DNA of 64,000 nt from NORP309 sp964352735 (lineage in GTDB: Bacteria; Pseudomonadota; Gammaproteobacteria; Xanthomonadales; Marinicellaceae), in NCBI GenBank assembly GCA_964352735.1, contig CAYGTC010000006.1, positions 65,687-129,686 on the forward strand, given 5' to 3'. The notes beneath the pieces are model-generated. The model had not been told where the DNA came from. It saw nothing but the letters and a program-made list of their open reading frames with translations, and ran no database searches. Positions 36,800 through 45,521 of the stretch are shown here, piece by piece; the stretch's first letter is position 1; each line of letters opens with the position of its first letter. Both the position numbers and the translations under genes were made by a program.

Positions 36800-37417
36800 A
36801 TGTTACCAATCCTTTATTCATTTCGAAGATGTCCTTATGCCATGAGGGCTCGCATGGCTCTTAAATATTGTGGTGTTGAATTAGAACACAGGGAAATTTT
36901 ACTGAAAAACAAACCAGAATCCATGTTGCAGTTTTCTCCGAAAGGCACTGTTCCAGTGTTGGTGATTGGTGATCGTGTGGTTGATGAAAGTCTAGAAGTG
37001 ATGCATTGGGCCTTAACGCAAAACGACGCAGATGATTGGCTGTTAAGTGATCAAGTAGAACAAAGGAAAACCATGTTCAATTTGATCCAAAAATGCGATG
37101 TGCAATTTAAACCTCAGTTAGATAACTATAAATATTCAGACAGGTTTGAGTTAAGTGAACAACAATACAGAGATCAGGCTGTGTGGTTTTTATCTGAGTT
37201 AAATGATCGGTTAGAAAGCAGTCAATATTTGATGGGCGATGATATAAGTATGGCCGATGTGGCGATTTTTCCGTTCATAAGACAATTTGCTTTTGTGAAT
37301 AAGCAATGGTTTGACCACAATGAATATTCGTTATTACAGAAGTGGTTAGAAACCTTGCTCATGTGGCCATTGTTTTTGTCCATTATGGAAAAAGTGCCAT
37401 TATGGAGTGATGACTAA
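36800..37417 (+). CDS. Glutathione S-transferase family protein
   Basis: An N-terminal thioredoxin-like domain (YSFRRCPYAMRARMAL with a candidate catalytic cysteine near residue 11, then KGTVPVLVIGDRVVDES as the glutathione-binding cis-proline region) is followed by an all-helical GST domain with ISMADVAIFPFIRQF. The length is 205. The C-P-Y-A site suggests omega-like or glutaredoxin-type chemistry rather than Tyr/Ser conjugation. It overlaps the downstream hotdog gene by one base and follows the globin by 20 bp, so the three are likely one transcript. Confidence 0.88.
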   Translation: MLPILYSFRRCPYAMRARMALKYCGVELEHREILLKNKPESMLQFSPKGTVPVLVIGDRVVDESLEVMHWALTQNDADDWLLSDQVEQRKTMFNLIQKCDVQFKPQLDNYKYSDRFELSEQQYRDQAVWFLSELNDRLESSQYLMGDDISMADVAIFPFIRQFAFVNKQWFDHNEYSLLQKWLETLLMWPLFLSIMEKVPLWSDD

Positions 37418-37872
37418 TGAAACAATGGACAAGAGCAAAATTAAAGCTCATCTTGAGATTGTACCCTCCATTTATTGGTGCAGGCATTAAAATCACTGAA
37501 ATTGCTGATGATTGGAAAAACCTTAAAGTGGCCATGAAATTAAGGTGGTACAACAAAAATGTTGTTGGAACACACTTTGGTGGCAGTTTGTATGCCATGA
37601 CAGATCCATTTTTTGTATTGATGCTGATGAAAATACTCGGCAAGAATTACATCGTTTGGGATCAGTCAGCTAAAATAGATTTTATAGAACCCGGTCGGGG
37701 AGCGGTTTATGCTGATTTTAAGATTGATGATGAGATGATTGATTTAATAAAGCTGAATACCGACAGTGGCAGTAAATTTTTGCCAGAGTTTACCGTTGAT
37801 GTCACCAATGATGCAGGCGATATTGTCGCCAAAGTTCATAAAACGCTTTATATTCGTCGAAAACGCGATTAA
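37417..37872 (+). CDS. DUF4442-type hotdog-fold protein
   Basis: The 151-residue protein has a hotdog-thioesterase pattern of the DUF4442/YiiD C-terminal kind: an N-terminal helix (LKLILRLYPPFIGAGIKI), a long strand K-V-A-M-K-L-R-W, then NVVGTHFGGSLYAMTDPFF, where the loop before the central helix often forms the active site. The substrate, probably an acyl-CoA or acyl-ACP, is unknown. Its start touches the GST stop, indicating co-translation. Confidence 0.82.
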   Translation: MKQWTRAKLKLILRLYPPFIGAGIKITEIADDWKNLKVAMKLRWYNKNVVGTHFGGSLYAMTDPFFVLMLMKILGKNYIVWDQSAKIDFIEPGRGAVYADFKIDDEMIDLIKLNTDSGSKFLPEFTVDVTNDAGDIVAKVHKTLYIRRKRD

Positions 37873-37927
37873 AATCTGTCTTTTTAAATATCGGCACTGA
37901 ATTTGCGATTCAGCCAGCGGAGAGAAT

Positions 37928-38911
37928 ATGTCAGAAAATACCACTGTTGTTACAGCGTTGTATCACTTTGTGCGACTGGAAAACCACCAGGACTTGCGTC
38001 AGCCACTATTGGATATCATGTTGAAAAATGATGTCAAAGGTACATTACTATTGGCCAATGAAGGCATCAATGGCACCATTGCTGGATCTCGTGAAGGCAT
38101 GGATAATGTGTTGAATTGGTTAAGGCTTGATGATCGCTTAAGAGACTTTAATACTAAGGAATCATATACCGATAAAGCGCCTTTTTATCGAACCAAAGTC
38201 AAATTAAAAAAAGAAATTGTCACCATGGGTGTTGAAGGCATTGATCCCAAGCTTAAAGTTGGGCGTTATGTAAAACCACAAGATTGGAACAATTTGATCA
38301 GTGACCCAGATACAGTTTTGATCGATACACGCAATGACTATGAGTGTCAAATTGGCACTTTTGAACATGCTGTTAACCCAAAAACCCAAACTTTCAGAGA
38401 ATTTCCAGATTATGTCAGTAAACATCTGGATCCAAAAAAGCATAAAAAAGTAGCGATGTTTTGCACCGGAGGCATTCGTTGTGAGAAGTCCACAGCTTTT
38501 TTGAGGGAGCAGGGCTTTGATGAGGTCTATCATTTACAAGGTGGTATTCTAAAATATTTAGAAGAAGTTCCCGAAGAGCAATCATTGTGGAAAGGTGAAT
38601 GTTTTGTTTTTGATAATCGAGTCGCTGTTAATCACGATTTAGAAAAAGGCTCATATGAACAATGTTATGCCTGTCGTTATCCCATTACCAGTAAAGACAT
38701 GCAGAGTGAGCAGTATGAGGAAGGCGTCAGTTGCCCACATTGTTTTGATCAGGTTACAGATGAGCAAAAACAACGTTTCGCAGAACGTGAAAAACAAATT
38801 TTATTGGCCAAACAACGTGGTGAAGAACACATAGGCGGTGCAGTCAAAGAGATCATAAAAAAACGTCATGACATGAAAATTGCTCAAAAAAAACACGCGC
38901 AAAAACAATAA
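37928..38911 (+). CDS. trhO: tRNA uridine(34) hydroxylase TrhO
   Basis: TrhO (YceA) is a rhodanese-family enzyme that hydroxylates U34 of certain tRNAs to ho5U with oxygen. The N-terminal acylphosphatase-like domain (GTLLLANEGINGTIAGS) is followed by a rhodanese domain with active-site loop MFCTGGIRCEKST and the conserved ten or so residues LQGGILKYLEEV, and then a C-terminal four-cysteine region (CYACRYPIT, CPHCF). The 327-residue length is normal. The ATG has AGAGA upstream. Confidence 0.95.
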   Translation: MSENTTVVTALYHFVRLENHQDLRQPLLDIMLKNDVKGTLLLANEGINGTIAGSREGMDNVLNWLRLDDRLRDFNTKESYTDKAPFYRTKVKLKKEIVTMGVEGIDPKLKVGRYVKPQDWNNLISDPDTVLIDTRNDYECQIGTFEHAVNPKTQTFREFPDYVSKHLDPKKHKKVAMFCTGGIRCEKSTAFLREQGFDEVYHLQGGILKYLEEVPEEQSLWKGECFVFDNRVAVNHDLEKGSYEQCYACRYPITSKDMQSEQYEEGVSCPHCFDQVTDEQKQRFAEREKQILLAKQRGEEHIGGAVKEIIKKRHDMKIAQKKHAQKQ

Positions 38912-39112
38912 TAATACTCATTGTGTCATGGTTATTTCGTTAGCGAATACTTATATATAATTCTATGGTGACATATCCGGACTAGCAGGCTTTATATGTA
39001 AATAGCGTGTCGGGTATTGAATCAGTAGATTTTCGTATATATTTTTGAAATTGATTGAAATAAAAGTGAGACTTGGTTATCATTTCTGCGACTAAAATAG
39101 GACCATATAATA

Positions 39113-39889
39113 ATGAAAAAATCAATTACTGCCCTAACAGTAATGAGTTTAACTCTCCAAGCTAATGACAATGTTGAGCATCAGACCCACGATGCTAATG
39201 ATACAAATAGTAATGTTTCTGATACCGTAATCCTTTCTAAACAAGTTTCTCTAGCTGGAAACATTGAAAAATCAGACATGCTTACTAAAAGGGATGTTGA
39301 GACTTATCAATCGTCAAATAGAGATACCAAGTTAATCGGTGCCAGTGGCGTATCTTTTTTAAAGAGTGTTGCTCTAACAAATGATGCAGACAATTCTGGT
39401 GGAGTAACAAATGGTGACACCATCACTTATGACATACTTTTTACCAATGGCAAATCAATTGGGGCCAGTGGATCATTTTTATCAGATGATATAGATTCTG
39501 ACACCAGTTTGGTGGCTGGATCAGTGGTTACCAATGGTGTTGTTGTTTCAGGTAATAATGTTGGTGATACCAATGTTTCTATAGATTTTGGAACCGTTGA
39601 AAGTGGTTCATCTGTTTCTGCAAATTTTGATGTTATTGTTAACGAGATACCAGACGGACAACAAGTCGCAATCAGTAATCAAGCCAGGATGTCTACATTA
39701 AATGCAGGTGATTATGTTTCTGATGATGTCCGCTTTTCAGGGGATCAAGATCCGACATTGATCCATGCCAGTGGCGATCCTAAAATCATACCAGCCAATA
39801 ATAGTATTGGACTCTGGGCAATGATATTGGCACTGTTGAGTTCCGTTGCTTTATTCTTTAAGAAGAACAAAAGAGACGAAGAACAATAA
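39113..39889 (+). CDS. Exported DUF11-like protein with IPTL-CTERM-like anchor
   Basis: A short signal peptide (ITALTVMSLTLQA) leads to a low-complexity Asn/Asp-rich segment. A DUF11-like beta domain follows (about residues 75-210) with the pattern D-x-G-x-V-x-x-G-D-x-I-x-Y-x-I-x-F-x-N-x-G. The C-terminus reads I-I-P-A-N-N-S-I-G-L-W, a hydrophobic helix (AMILALLSSVALFF) and KKNKR. That is the layout of IPTL-CTERM sorting signals, processed by exosortase-like systems or retained in the membrane, though the core motif is altered. GASG occurs twice and HASG once. AGGA precedes the ATG. No sorting enzyme is in the window. Function is unknown; surface display is inferred. Confidence 0.75.
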   Translation: MKKSITALTVMSLTLQANDNVEHQTHDANDTNSNVSDTVILSKQVSLAGNIEKSDMLTKRDVETYQSSNRDTKLIGASGVSFLKSVALTNDADNSGGVTNGDTITYDILFTNGKSIGASGSFLSDDIDSDTSLVAGSVVTNGVVVSGNNVGDTNVSIDFGTVESGSSVSANFDVIVNEIPDGQQVAISNQARMSTLNAGDYVSDDVRFSGDQDPTLIHASGDPKIIPANNSIGLWAMILALLSSVALFFKKNKRDEEQ

Positions 39890-39912
39890 TTTTTGATTGA
39901 ACGATATCATTA

Positions 39913-40764
39913 ATGGAAAGGTTTGATCATTCTGTCAAGTTTCATACGTGGTATGAACATTGGCACAGGTATCATTTCTTAAAAGATTTGGTCAGCAATG
40001 CGCATGTTTGCGATATAGCCTGCGGTGAAGGTTATGGCAGCGCCTTGTTGGCCAGTTCTGCAAAAAGTGTTGTGGGCGTTGACATTGATGATCATACTGT
40101 TTCAGCAGCCCGTAAAACCTATCAACGTAAAAATTTAACATATCAGTGTTTTAATGCCATAAAAACTGGATTTGAAGATAACAGTTTTGATTTTGTTGTA
40201 TCATTCGAAACACTAGAGCATTTGTATGAACAAAATGAGCTATTAATAGAGTTTCGTAGAATTCTGAAGCCCAATGGTATTCTAATTATCTCTACACCGG
40301 ACAAAGATGTTTACTCCGAGGCAGATGCTGGTCACAATCACTTTCATGTTAAAGAATTGGATCGCAGTGAATTTGATACATTGGTCTCAGACCATTTTAA
40401 CTATTCCAAGACTTTTGGTCAGCAATTTCAGTTGATGTCAATTATCGAAAATGAAGATAAAAAAAAGACGTCATATGATGGTTCTGTTCAATACGTTGAC
40501 AGTAAAAATGGTGCGCAACGCACAAATAACATCAGTCGTGCAGAATATTTGATTAAATTCTGTGCAAATGAACAAACTGCATTGGATGATTTAAAGGTAT
40601 CGGACTTCAATGCGTTCTCGGATTCAATCAACAGTTTATTCAAACATTACAAAAAACAAACAGATAGATTGATGGAATCTGATAAAAATCATCAGCAGTT
40701 GATGGATACCATCAATAAACAAACTGCACTCATTCAACACCTCAAAGCCCGTTTGGGTATTTAG
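39913..40764 (+). CDS. Class I SAM-dependent methyltransferase
   Basis: VCDIACGEGYGSALLA near residues 32-47 is the SAM-binding motif I, VVGVDIDD is motif II, FDFVVSFETLEHL motif IV and LKPNGILIISTPDKD the following strand. The C-terminal 70 residues are Gln/Lys-rich and likely coiled coil. Such proteins near glycosyltransferases often methylate glycans or cap O-antigen chains, which is inference from the convergent giant glycosyltransferase gene 50 bp away. It starts 23 bp after the IPTL-like gene, so they may be co-transcribed. Confidence 0.88.
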   Translation: MERFDHSVKFHTWYEHWHRYHFLKDLVSNAHVCDIACGEGYGSALLASSAKSVVGVDIDDHTVSAARKTYQRKNLTYQCFNAIKTGFEDNSFDFVVSFETLEHLYEQNELLIEFRRILKPNGILIISTPDKDVYSEADAGHNHFHVKELDRSEFDTLVSDHFNYSKTFGQQFQLMSIIENEDKKKTSYDGSVQYVDSKNGAQRTNNISRAEYLIKFCANEQTALDDLKVSDFNAFSDSINSLFKHYKKQTDRLMESDKNHQQLMDTINKQTALIQHLKARLGI

Positions 40765-40813
40765 GGTACACATAGTTTGTCCCAGTCTCATTGCTGGTTT
40801 TAAAATAGGCCCT

Positions 40814-43800
40814 TCAAGTTACTTCTAATACATCAATCCATTGTTGTAAATTATCTTCTAGAAAATAATGATCATGAACCCATTGGTATAAGCGTTTTGC
40901 ACTTTGTGTTCTTAACTCTGTATTGTTGGCCAATTCGATGATGGCATCTGCCCATTTCTGTGGGCTATTGTCTAAAACTATTGCTGGTGAATGCGCGTAA
41001 TTCTCAGTATTACTGCAAATGGTTGGTAATGATAGGGCACCGTACTCAAGAAGTTTCAGGTTGCTTTTTGCATGATTGAATGTATTGTCTATCAATGGAG
41101 CAATGGCCATATCGAGTTGTAAACTGTTTAATTTGGTATGGTATTGCATAAGAGGTGTGGGTGGATGGTACTCAATCACATCCGAAGCGATGCCCTGTGG
41201 CTGATGACCATAAAAAACCCACTGAACATGCGCTTTTGTGGCTTCAATGACATTGCTTAACCATTCTAAATCTTTTTGGTGTTGTCCTGCACCTGCCCAG
41301 CCTATTCTTGGTTTTGATTGATTGTGGTTTTTTGCAGGGCTAAATGGTTTGAACCATAATTCTTTTGGTAGAAAATTATTGATGACAGTAATTTCATCAT
41401 GAAAAACGCTGAATTTATGAGCAAGGTATTCAGTACTGACAATCATTTTGTCTACAAATTGACAGGCCTTGGAAATGTTTTGTTTGATGTTACCTGGGTT
41501 ATTTTTGGCAAATGGGTTATATTCTGGAATTTCCGTTAATAAATCATCGAAGCTCAGAATTATTGGAATGTCGAGAAAACTTCTATAGCTTTCTAATGCA
41601 TTGACTTGATCATCATTAACGAAATTATGAAGGAGCAAAACATCGGGCGATGATTTATTGATTTCAAAAGCTGTGGCCAACCTATATTGTTGTTGGTTGG
41701 GTAAAAATAATGAACTTATTTTATTGCTGGCTGCTATAGCGCTGATGGGGGCTTTTACCCTATAAAAACCACTGGCCCACGTGTCGTTGGCATAAGCTAT
41801 GACTCTTGGCAAATTTTTTGGGGTTTTAAATAAGCCAAAATATTGGTCCAAATCGCAGTTGTTTTGAGAGTTAAGTGATGAGGAATAAAACCGTGATTTT
41901 CTATAAAAAGGTTTGTTGTCATTAAAAAGTATATTCCTGATATCATCTAATGGCCTGTCATCATCAATCAAAGTATAGCTTGGTAAATTGGTTTTATACA
42001 AATCTTTTACAGACACTAAGCTCAAGTCATATCCAGCTTTTGATAGCTGACTGCTTAAACAATTGGCTTTAAAATAAATATTGGCAAGCGGGCTTAAGCC
42101 TCCGATTTTATGCCAGGTTTTTTTGCTCAGGATAAAAAAGTCTTCATCCAATAGGTCGACAATTAGTGGTATGTCTTTGCGATCAAATCGTTTATCAGCA
42201 ATCATGCCTCTTGCAGACAGTTTTCCAGCACTGATCTTTTCTGAGTAAATGCATTCATTGTGCCCCGATTTTGTGGCATAAATAGGCGATGCTGCATCAA
42301 TACCGTATTGCTGCATTGTATTCAATAAATCACTGAATATGTTATCATCATTCAGTGATAAATTATCATTAAGAAACAGTAAAAAAGCTGTGTTGCTCCT
42401 TGATAATACCGCATTGATGTAGGTATGTGGATTTTTAAAATCAATATAATGTGCACTCATGTTGTTGCTCTCACATTTGATGTATTGCGAGCTAAAAATA
42501 TAAACATGACGAATGATTATTTGAGATTGTTGGTAGATTTGAGCAAGGTAATCCTTCAGAGCTTTATCTGTCAAATTGGTCGATAAAACAATGGAAACTT
42601 CATTGGCTCTTTCATCGATTGGTTTTGCTGCTTTTCTAAGAAGGTCTTTTTTCCAGAGGCGAACCCAGTTTGCATCATTGAATAGATAACTCAAATGTGG
42701 AAAATAATGTATTTTACCTTGATGATTGTGCTCAAATAATGAATCAATGAGTACATGAAAATCAGAGTTATTCACAAGTAGGTTATTTAATTGTTGAGCT
42801 AATTCGGGAAGTTTATTGCTGTCACATAATATTGCCCCGATTCTGTTTTTGTTGCTCAGGTAATTGAATTGATTAAAATCAGCATGGAATTGTGGGGCAT
42901 AAATGTCTTGCTCAGCATTGGTCAGTGCGTAATCAGCCATACCCATGTATTTGCCAGATGCCCTAAACGCATTAACCCAATTACCGAAGTTGTCATTTAA
43001 TAAGTGGCCATGTTTTATTATGCAGAGAATGTTGCCATCTTCTATAATGTTGATTTTATCGGTCTGAGGTTTTAAAACTTGTGAAGCTGGGGCATAGTTT
43101 TGACAGCTGAGATAGGTTGCTTGATATGACTTCTTGTCATCTCCAAGGATGATAATACGCACTGATCCAGGTGATTGCCAATCTGATTCGGCTTCTAATA
43201 CCATGTCTGCATACAGCCATTGCTCCATTGTGTTATAAGCATTTTTTTGAGGTTTATTCAGTAGAGAAACCTCCGATTTATTTGGTTGTATGATTGCATT
43301 TTTTTTATGTAAGAACTTGCGATAAATGTTAAAAATTTCTGAGCAAGCCATGGTTTTATCAAATTTTATTTGTTTGATATTGTGGTTGATCTTATTCAAT
43401 AATTGACGATCTGAGGTCAGTAGATTGATTGTCTCAACCAAGTCATTAGTATCACCTGTATTGAATAATAAGCCATTGTGTCGATCCTTTATTCTACTCT
43501 TGAGTGCCCCACAATCAGATGCAATGACGGCAATGCCATTGAGCCATGCTTCAGTTAATGTGATGCAGTAAGTTTCTGGTCTAATTGAAGGAATGATAAC
43601 AATATCAACATTGTTAAGTAATTCTGGCAGATCCTCACGTTCATAAACGCCTGTGCATATAATTCCTGATTGACTCAGTTGGGTTTTGTATTTTTTATTG
43701 GAAATGCCAATAACTTTCCATTCAATGTCCTTTGACTTGAGTTGTTCATAGGCTTGCAAAAAAATATCAGCACCTTTTTCATTGGAAAAACCACCCAAAT

Positions 43801-45388
43801 ATGCAACACAAAGCCTCTTTGAATGTTGCTCTTTGTTTTTGATTTGAACATCGGTAAAATGATAGGGTTCTACAACGTGGATTTTATTGGGGTTAATATT
43901 TTTGAATCTGGTATTGAATAAATCATATAAATATTGGCTGGGAACCAATGTGTGTGCTGCACCTTCAGTGATTTGATTCCATATGGTATTTCTTTGAGTG
44001 ATAAAATCTGTAATGGGCAATTTATTATAATTGCTGAGTTGAGACATGCAGTTAACACATTGCTGGTCTTTACTGGAGCAATAGGTCTTTTTGCAATATT
44101 CAGTATAATTATTGGTTAACAAAGAATAGTTAAAACACACTGAAAAATGGTCATGGCTTGAGACAATATATTTAATGCCCATGGCCTGACAAATCAATGG
44201 CCACATCATCGACCCTAAACTGACTAAGGAATGAAAATGTACGACATTATAGGAACCAGTGAGCAAATGTCTGATGAATAAAATATCGAGGTTTTCATTG
44301 TATAAATCGGCACTTTGGTGACCGATTTTATTTTCAACCTTTTGATTGATCAATGGAAAATATACCAGTCTTATTTGTTCGTTAAGTTTTTTTGTCAAAC
44401 GTGAGTCGGCATTGATCCTAATGGGGTTTGGTAAAAAGATGGTATTGTTGATGTCATTGGGTAAACCTGAAATAAATTCTTTGGTAAATAACTCAACACC
44501 ACCTTTGTTTTCTATGCCATGTACAACATGCAAAATGTTTTTTTCTTGAACATCTGTGTGCAGATACTCTTCTATCAATACAATCGGGTTGTTTTCAATG
44601 AAATTGGCAATTTCAGATTGGTAATCAGGCCATCTTAAATCCAATAATTTTTGATGTTGTTGTTTTAAAGTATTGGCATCATTTTTAAAACTAACAGATC
44701 CTTCATGATAAACAAATGAGGCCGGTGCGCAGGCAATCTGATAATCTGATGACCTGACTTTCATTGAGTAATCGCATTCTTCACCGTAACCAGGATCATA
44801 ATATTCATCAAAGCCACCGAATTGATCAATAATTGATCGTTTGATGAGCATACACGAGCCCACAGCTGTAGGTAAGCTATACCATTGTCCGCTGAAATAT
44901 GAGAGTTTGTCTATCTCTGATAAAAGCTCTGATTTAATTGAAAGAATGGTCGCATTGTTGGATAAAGGGCAAACAATAGCCACCTTAGCTTCGGCTGCTA
45001 CCTTTAACATTTCATTTAACCAGTTTTTTGTGACTTGTGTGTCAGCATTAAGCAGTATCACATCTTTGTTTGATGCTTGTATTGCATGATTGACATTTTT
45101 TAAATACCCTGAATTAATTTCATGGTGAATGACATTAATGTGCTGATATTGTGTGCTGAATTGGTCTAAAAATGGTTTGATTCTTTCATCGGTACTTGCA
45201 TCATTATAGTAGTGTATTTTGTGCCTTGAATCCGTGTATTTCAAAAGGCTTGCAACATTTCTTTTTAAAGAATTATAGCCATTATATACAGGAATGATAA
45301 TGTCAATGTTGTGAACTGATTGAGTTCTGTTACAACTGTTGAGTGTTGCTTGGTCAACTGTCTTTTGTATGTACTTTTTAAAATTCAT
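40814..45388 (-). CDS. Very large four-module glycosyltransferase
   Basis: The 1524-residue protein joins several glycosyltransferase modules. A GT2 domain comes first (about 25-260: IDIIIPVYNGYNSLKRNV, then DVILLNADTQVT). A GT4-like domain follows (about 285-685: GGVELFTKEF, LGGFSNEKGAD, PSIRPETYCITLTEAW). Next is a diverged GT2-like segment (about 950-1180, SIVLSTNLTDKAL, FLLFLNDNL). A second GT-B-like domain closes the protein (about 1240-1520: PRIGWAGAGQHQKDLEWL, KLLEYGALSLPTICSNT). No membrane segments are apparent, so it probably acts in the cytoplasm on lipid-linked or nucleotide substrates. A TTG at 45403 is less likely than the ATG at 45388; neither has a good Shine-Dalgarno. A role in O-antigen or other surface glycan synthesis is inferred. 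Confidence 0.87.
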   Translation of the reverse strand: MNFKKYIQKTVDQATLNSCNRTQSVHNIDIIIPVYNGYNSLKRNVASLLKYTDSRHKIHYYNDASTDERIKPFLDQFSTQYQHINVIHHEINSGYLKNVNHAIQASNKDVILLNADTQVTKNWLNEMLKVAAEAKVAIVCPLSNNATILSIKSELLSEIDKLSYFSGQWYSLPTAVGSCMLIKRSIIDQFGGFDEYYDPGYGEECDYSMKVRSSDYQIACAPASFVYHEGSVSFKNDANTLKQQHQKLLDLRWPDYQSEIANFIENNPIVLIEEYLHTDVQEKNILHVVHGIENKGGVELFTKEFISGLPNDINNTIFLPNPIRINADSRLTKKLNEQIRLVYFPLINQKVENKIGHQSADLYNENLDILFIRHLLTGSYNVVHFHSLVSLGSMMWPLICQAMGIKYIVSSHDHFSVCFNYSLLTNNYTEYCKKTYCSSKDQQCVNCMSQLSNYNKLPITDFITQRNTIWNQITEGAAHTLVPSQYLYDLFNTRFKNINPNKIHVVEPYHFTDVQIKNKEQHSKRLCVAYLGGFSNEKGADIFLQAYEQLKSKDIEWKVIGISNKKYKTQLSQSGIICTGVYEREDLPELLNNVDIVIIPSIRPETYCITLTEAWLNGIAVIASDCGALKSRIKDRHNGLLFNTGDTNDLVETINLLTSDRQLLNKINHNIKQIKFDKTMACSEIFNIYRKFLHKKNAIIQPNKSEVSLLNKPQKNAYNTMEQWLYADMVLEAESDWQSPGSVRIIILGDDKKSYQATYLSCQNYAPASQVLKPQTDKINIIEDGNILCIIKHGHLLNDNFGNWVNAFRASGKYMGMADYALTNAEQDIYAPQFHADFNQFNYLSNKNRIGAILCDSNKLPELAQQLNNLLVNNSDFHVLIDSLFEHNHQGKIHYFPHLSYLFNDANWVRLWKKDLLRKAAKPIDERANEVSIVLSTNLTDKALKDYLAQIYQQSQIIIRHVYIFSSQYIKCESNNMSAHYIDFKNPHTYINAVLSRSNTAFLLFLNDNLSLNDDNIFSDLLNTMQQYGIDAASPIYATKSGHNECIYSEKISAGKLSARGMIADKRFDRKDIPLIVDLLDEDFFILSKKTWHKIGGLSPLANIYFKANCLSSQLSKAGYDLSLVSVKDLYKTNLPSYTLIDDDRPLDDIRNILFNDNKPFYRKSRFYSSSLNSQNNCDLDQYFGLFKTPKNLPRVIAYANDTWASGFYRVKAPISAIAASNKISSLFLPNQQQYRLATAFEINKSSPDVLLLHNFVNDDQVNALESYRSFLDIPIILSFDDLLTEIPEYNPFAKNNPGNIKQNISKACQFVDKMIVSTEYLAHKFSVFHDEITVINNFLPKELWFKPFSPAKNHNQSKPRIGWAGAGQHQKDLEWLSNVIEATKAHVQWVFYGHQPQGIASDVIEYHPPTPLMQYHTKLNSLQLDMAIAPLIDNTFNHAKSNLKLLEYGALSLPTICSNTENYAHSPAIVLDNSPQKWADAIIELANNTELRTQSAKRLYQWVHDHYFLEDNLQQWIDVLEVT

Positions 45389-45444
45389 CTTTGGGGTTAT
45401 CAAATCTGGTTGATGTCAATGGTCAATGGTTACTTTAATTGAAA

Positions 45445-45462
45445 GTCTGTCATGTAACAGAC
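45445..45462 (-). terminator. Weak hairpin, possible terminator of the astacin gene
   Basis: GTCTGT and ACAGAC form a 6-bp stem with a 6-base loop, followed on the minus strand by TTTCAATT. It lies about 60 bases past the stop at 45522 and just ahead of the glycosyltransferase gene. The stem is short and the T-run interrupted. Confidence 0.35.
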
Positions 45463-45521
45463 AAAGTATTTTACAGAATCAATAATACAATAGAAACTAC
45501 TTTATCGATAATGTGAGGTGT

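Noticed and set aside
38912..39112. Possible further copy of the dispersed repeat
   Set aside because: Only short words (GCGAATACTTA, ACTAGCAGG, CGGGTATT) resemble element parts; they are out of order and no inverted ends can be defined.
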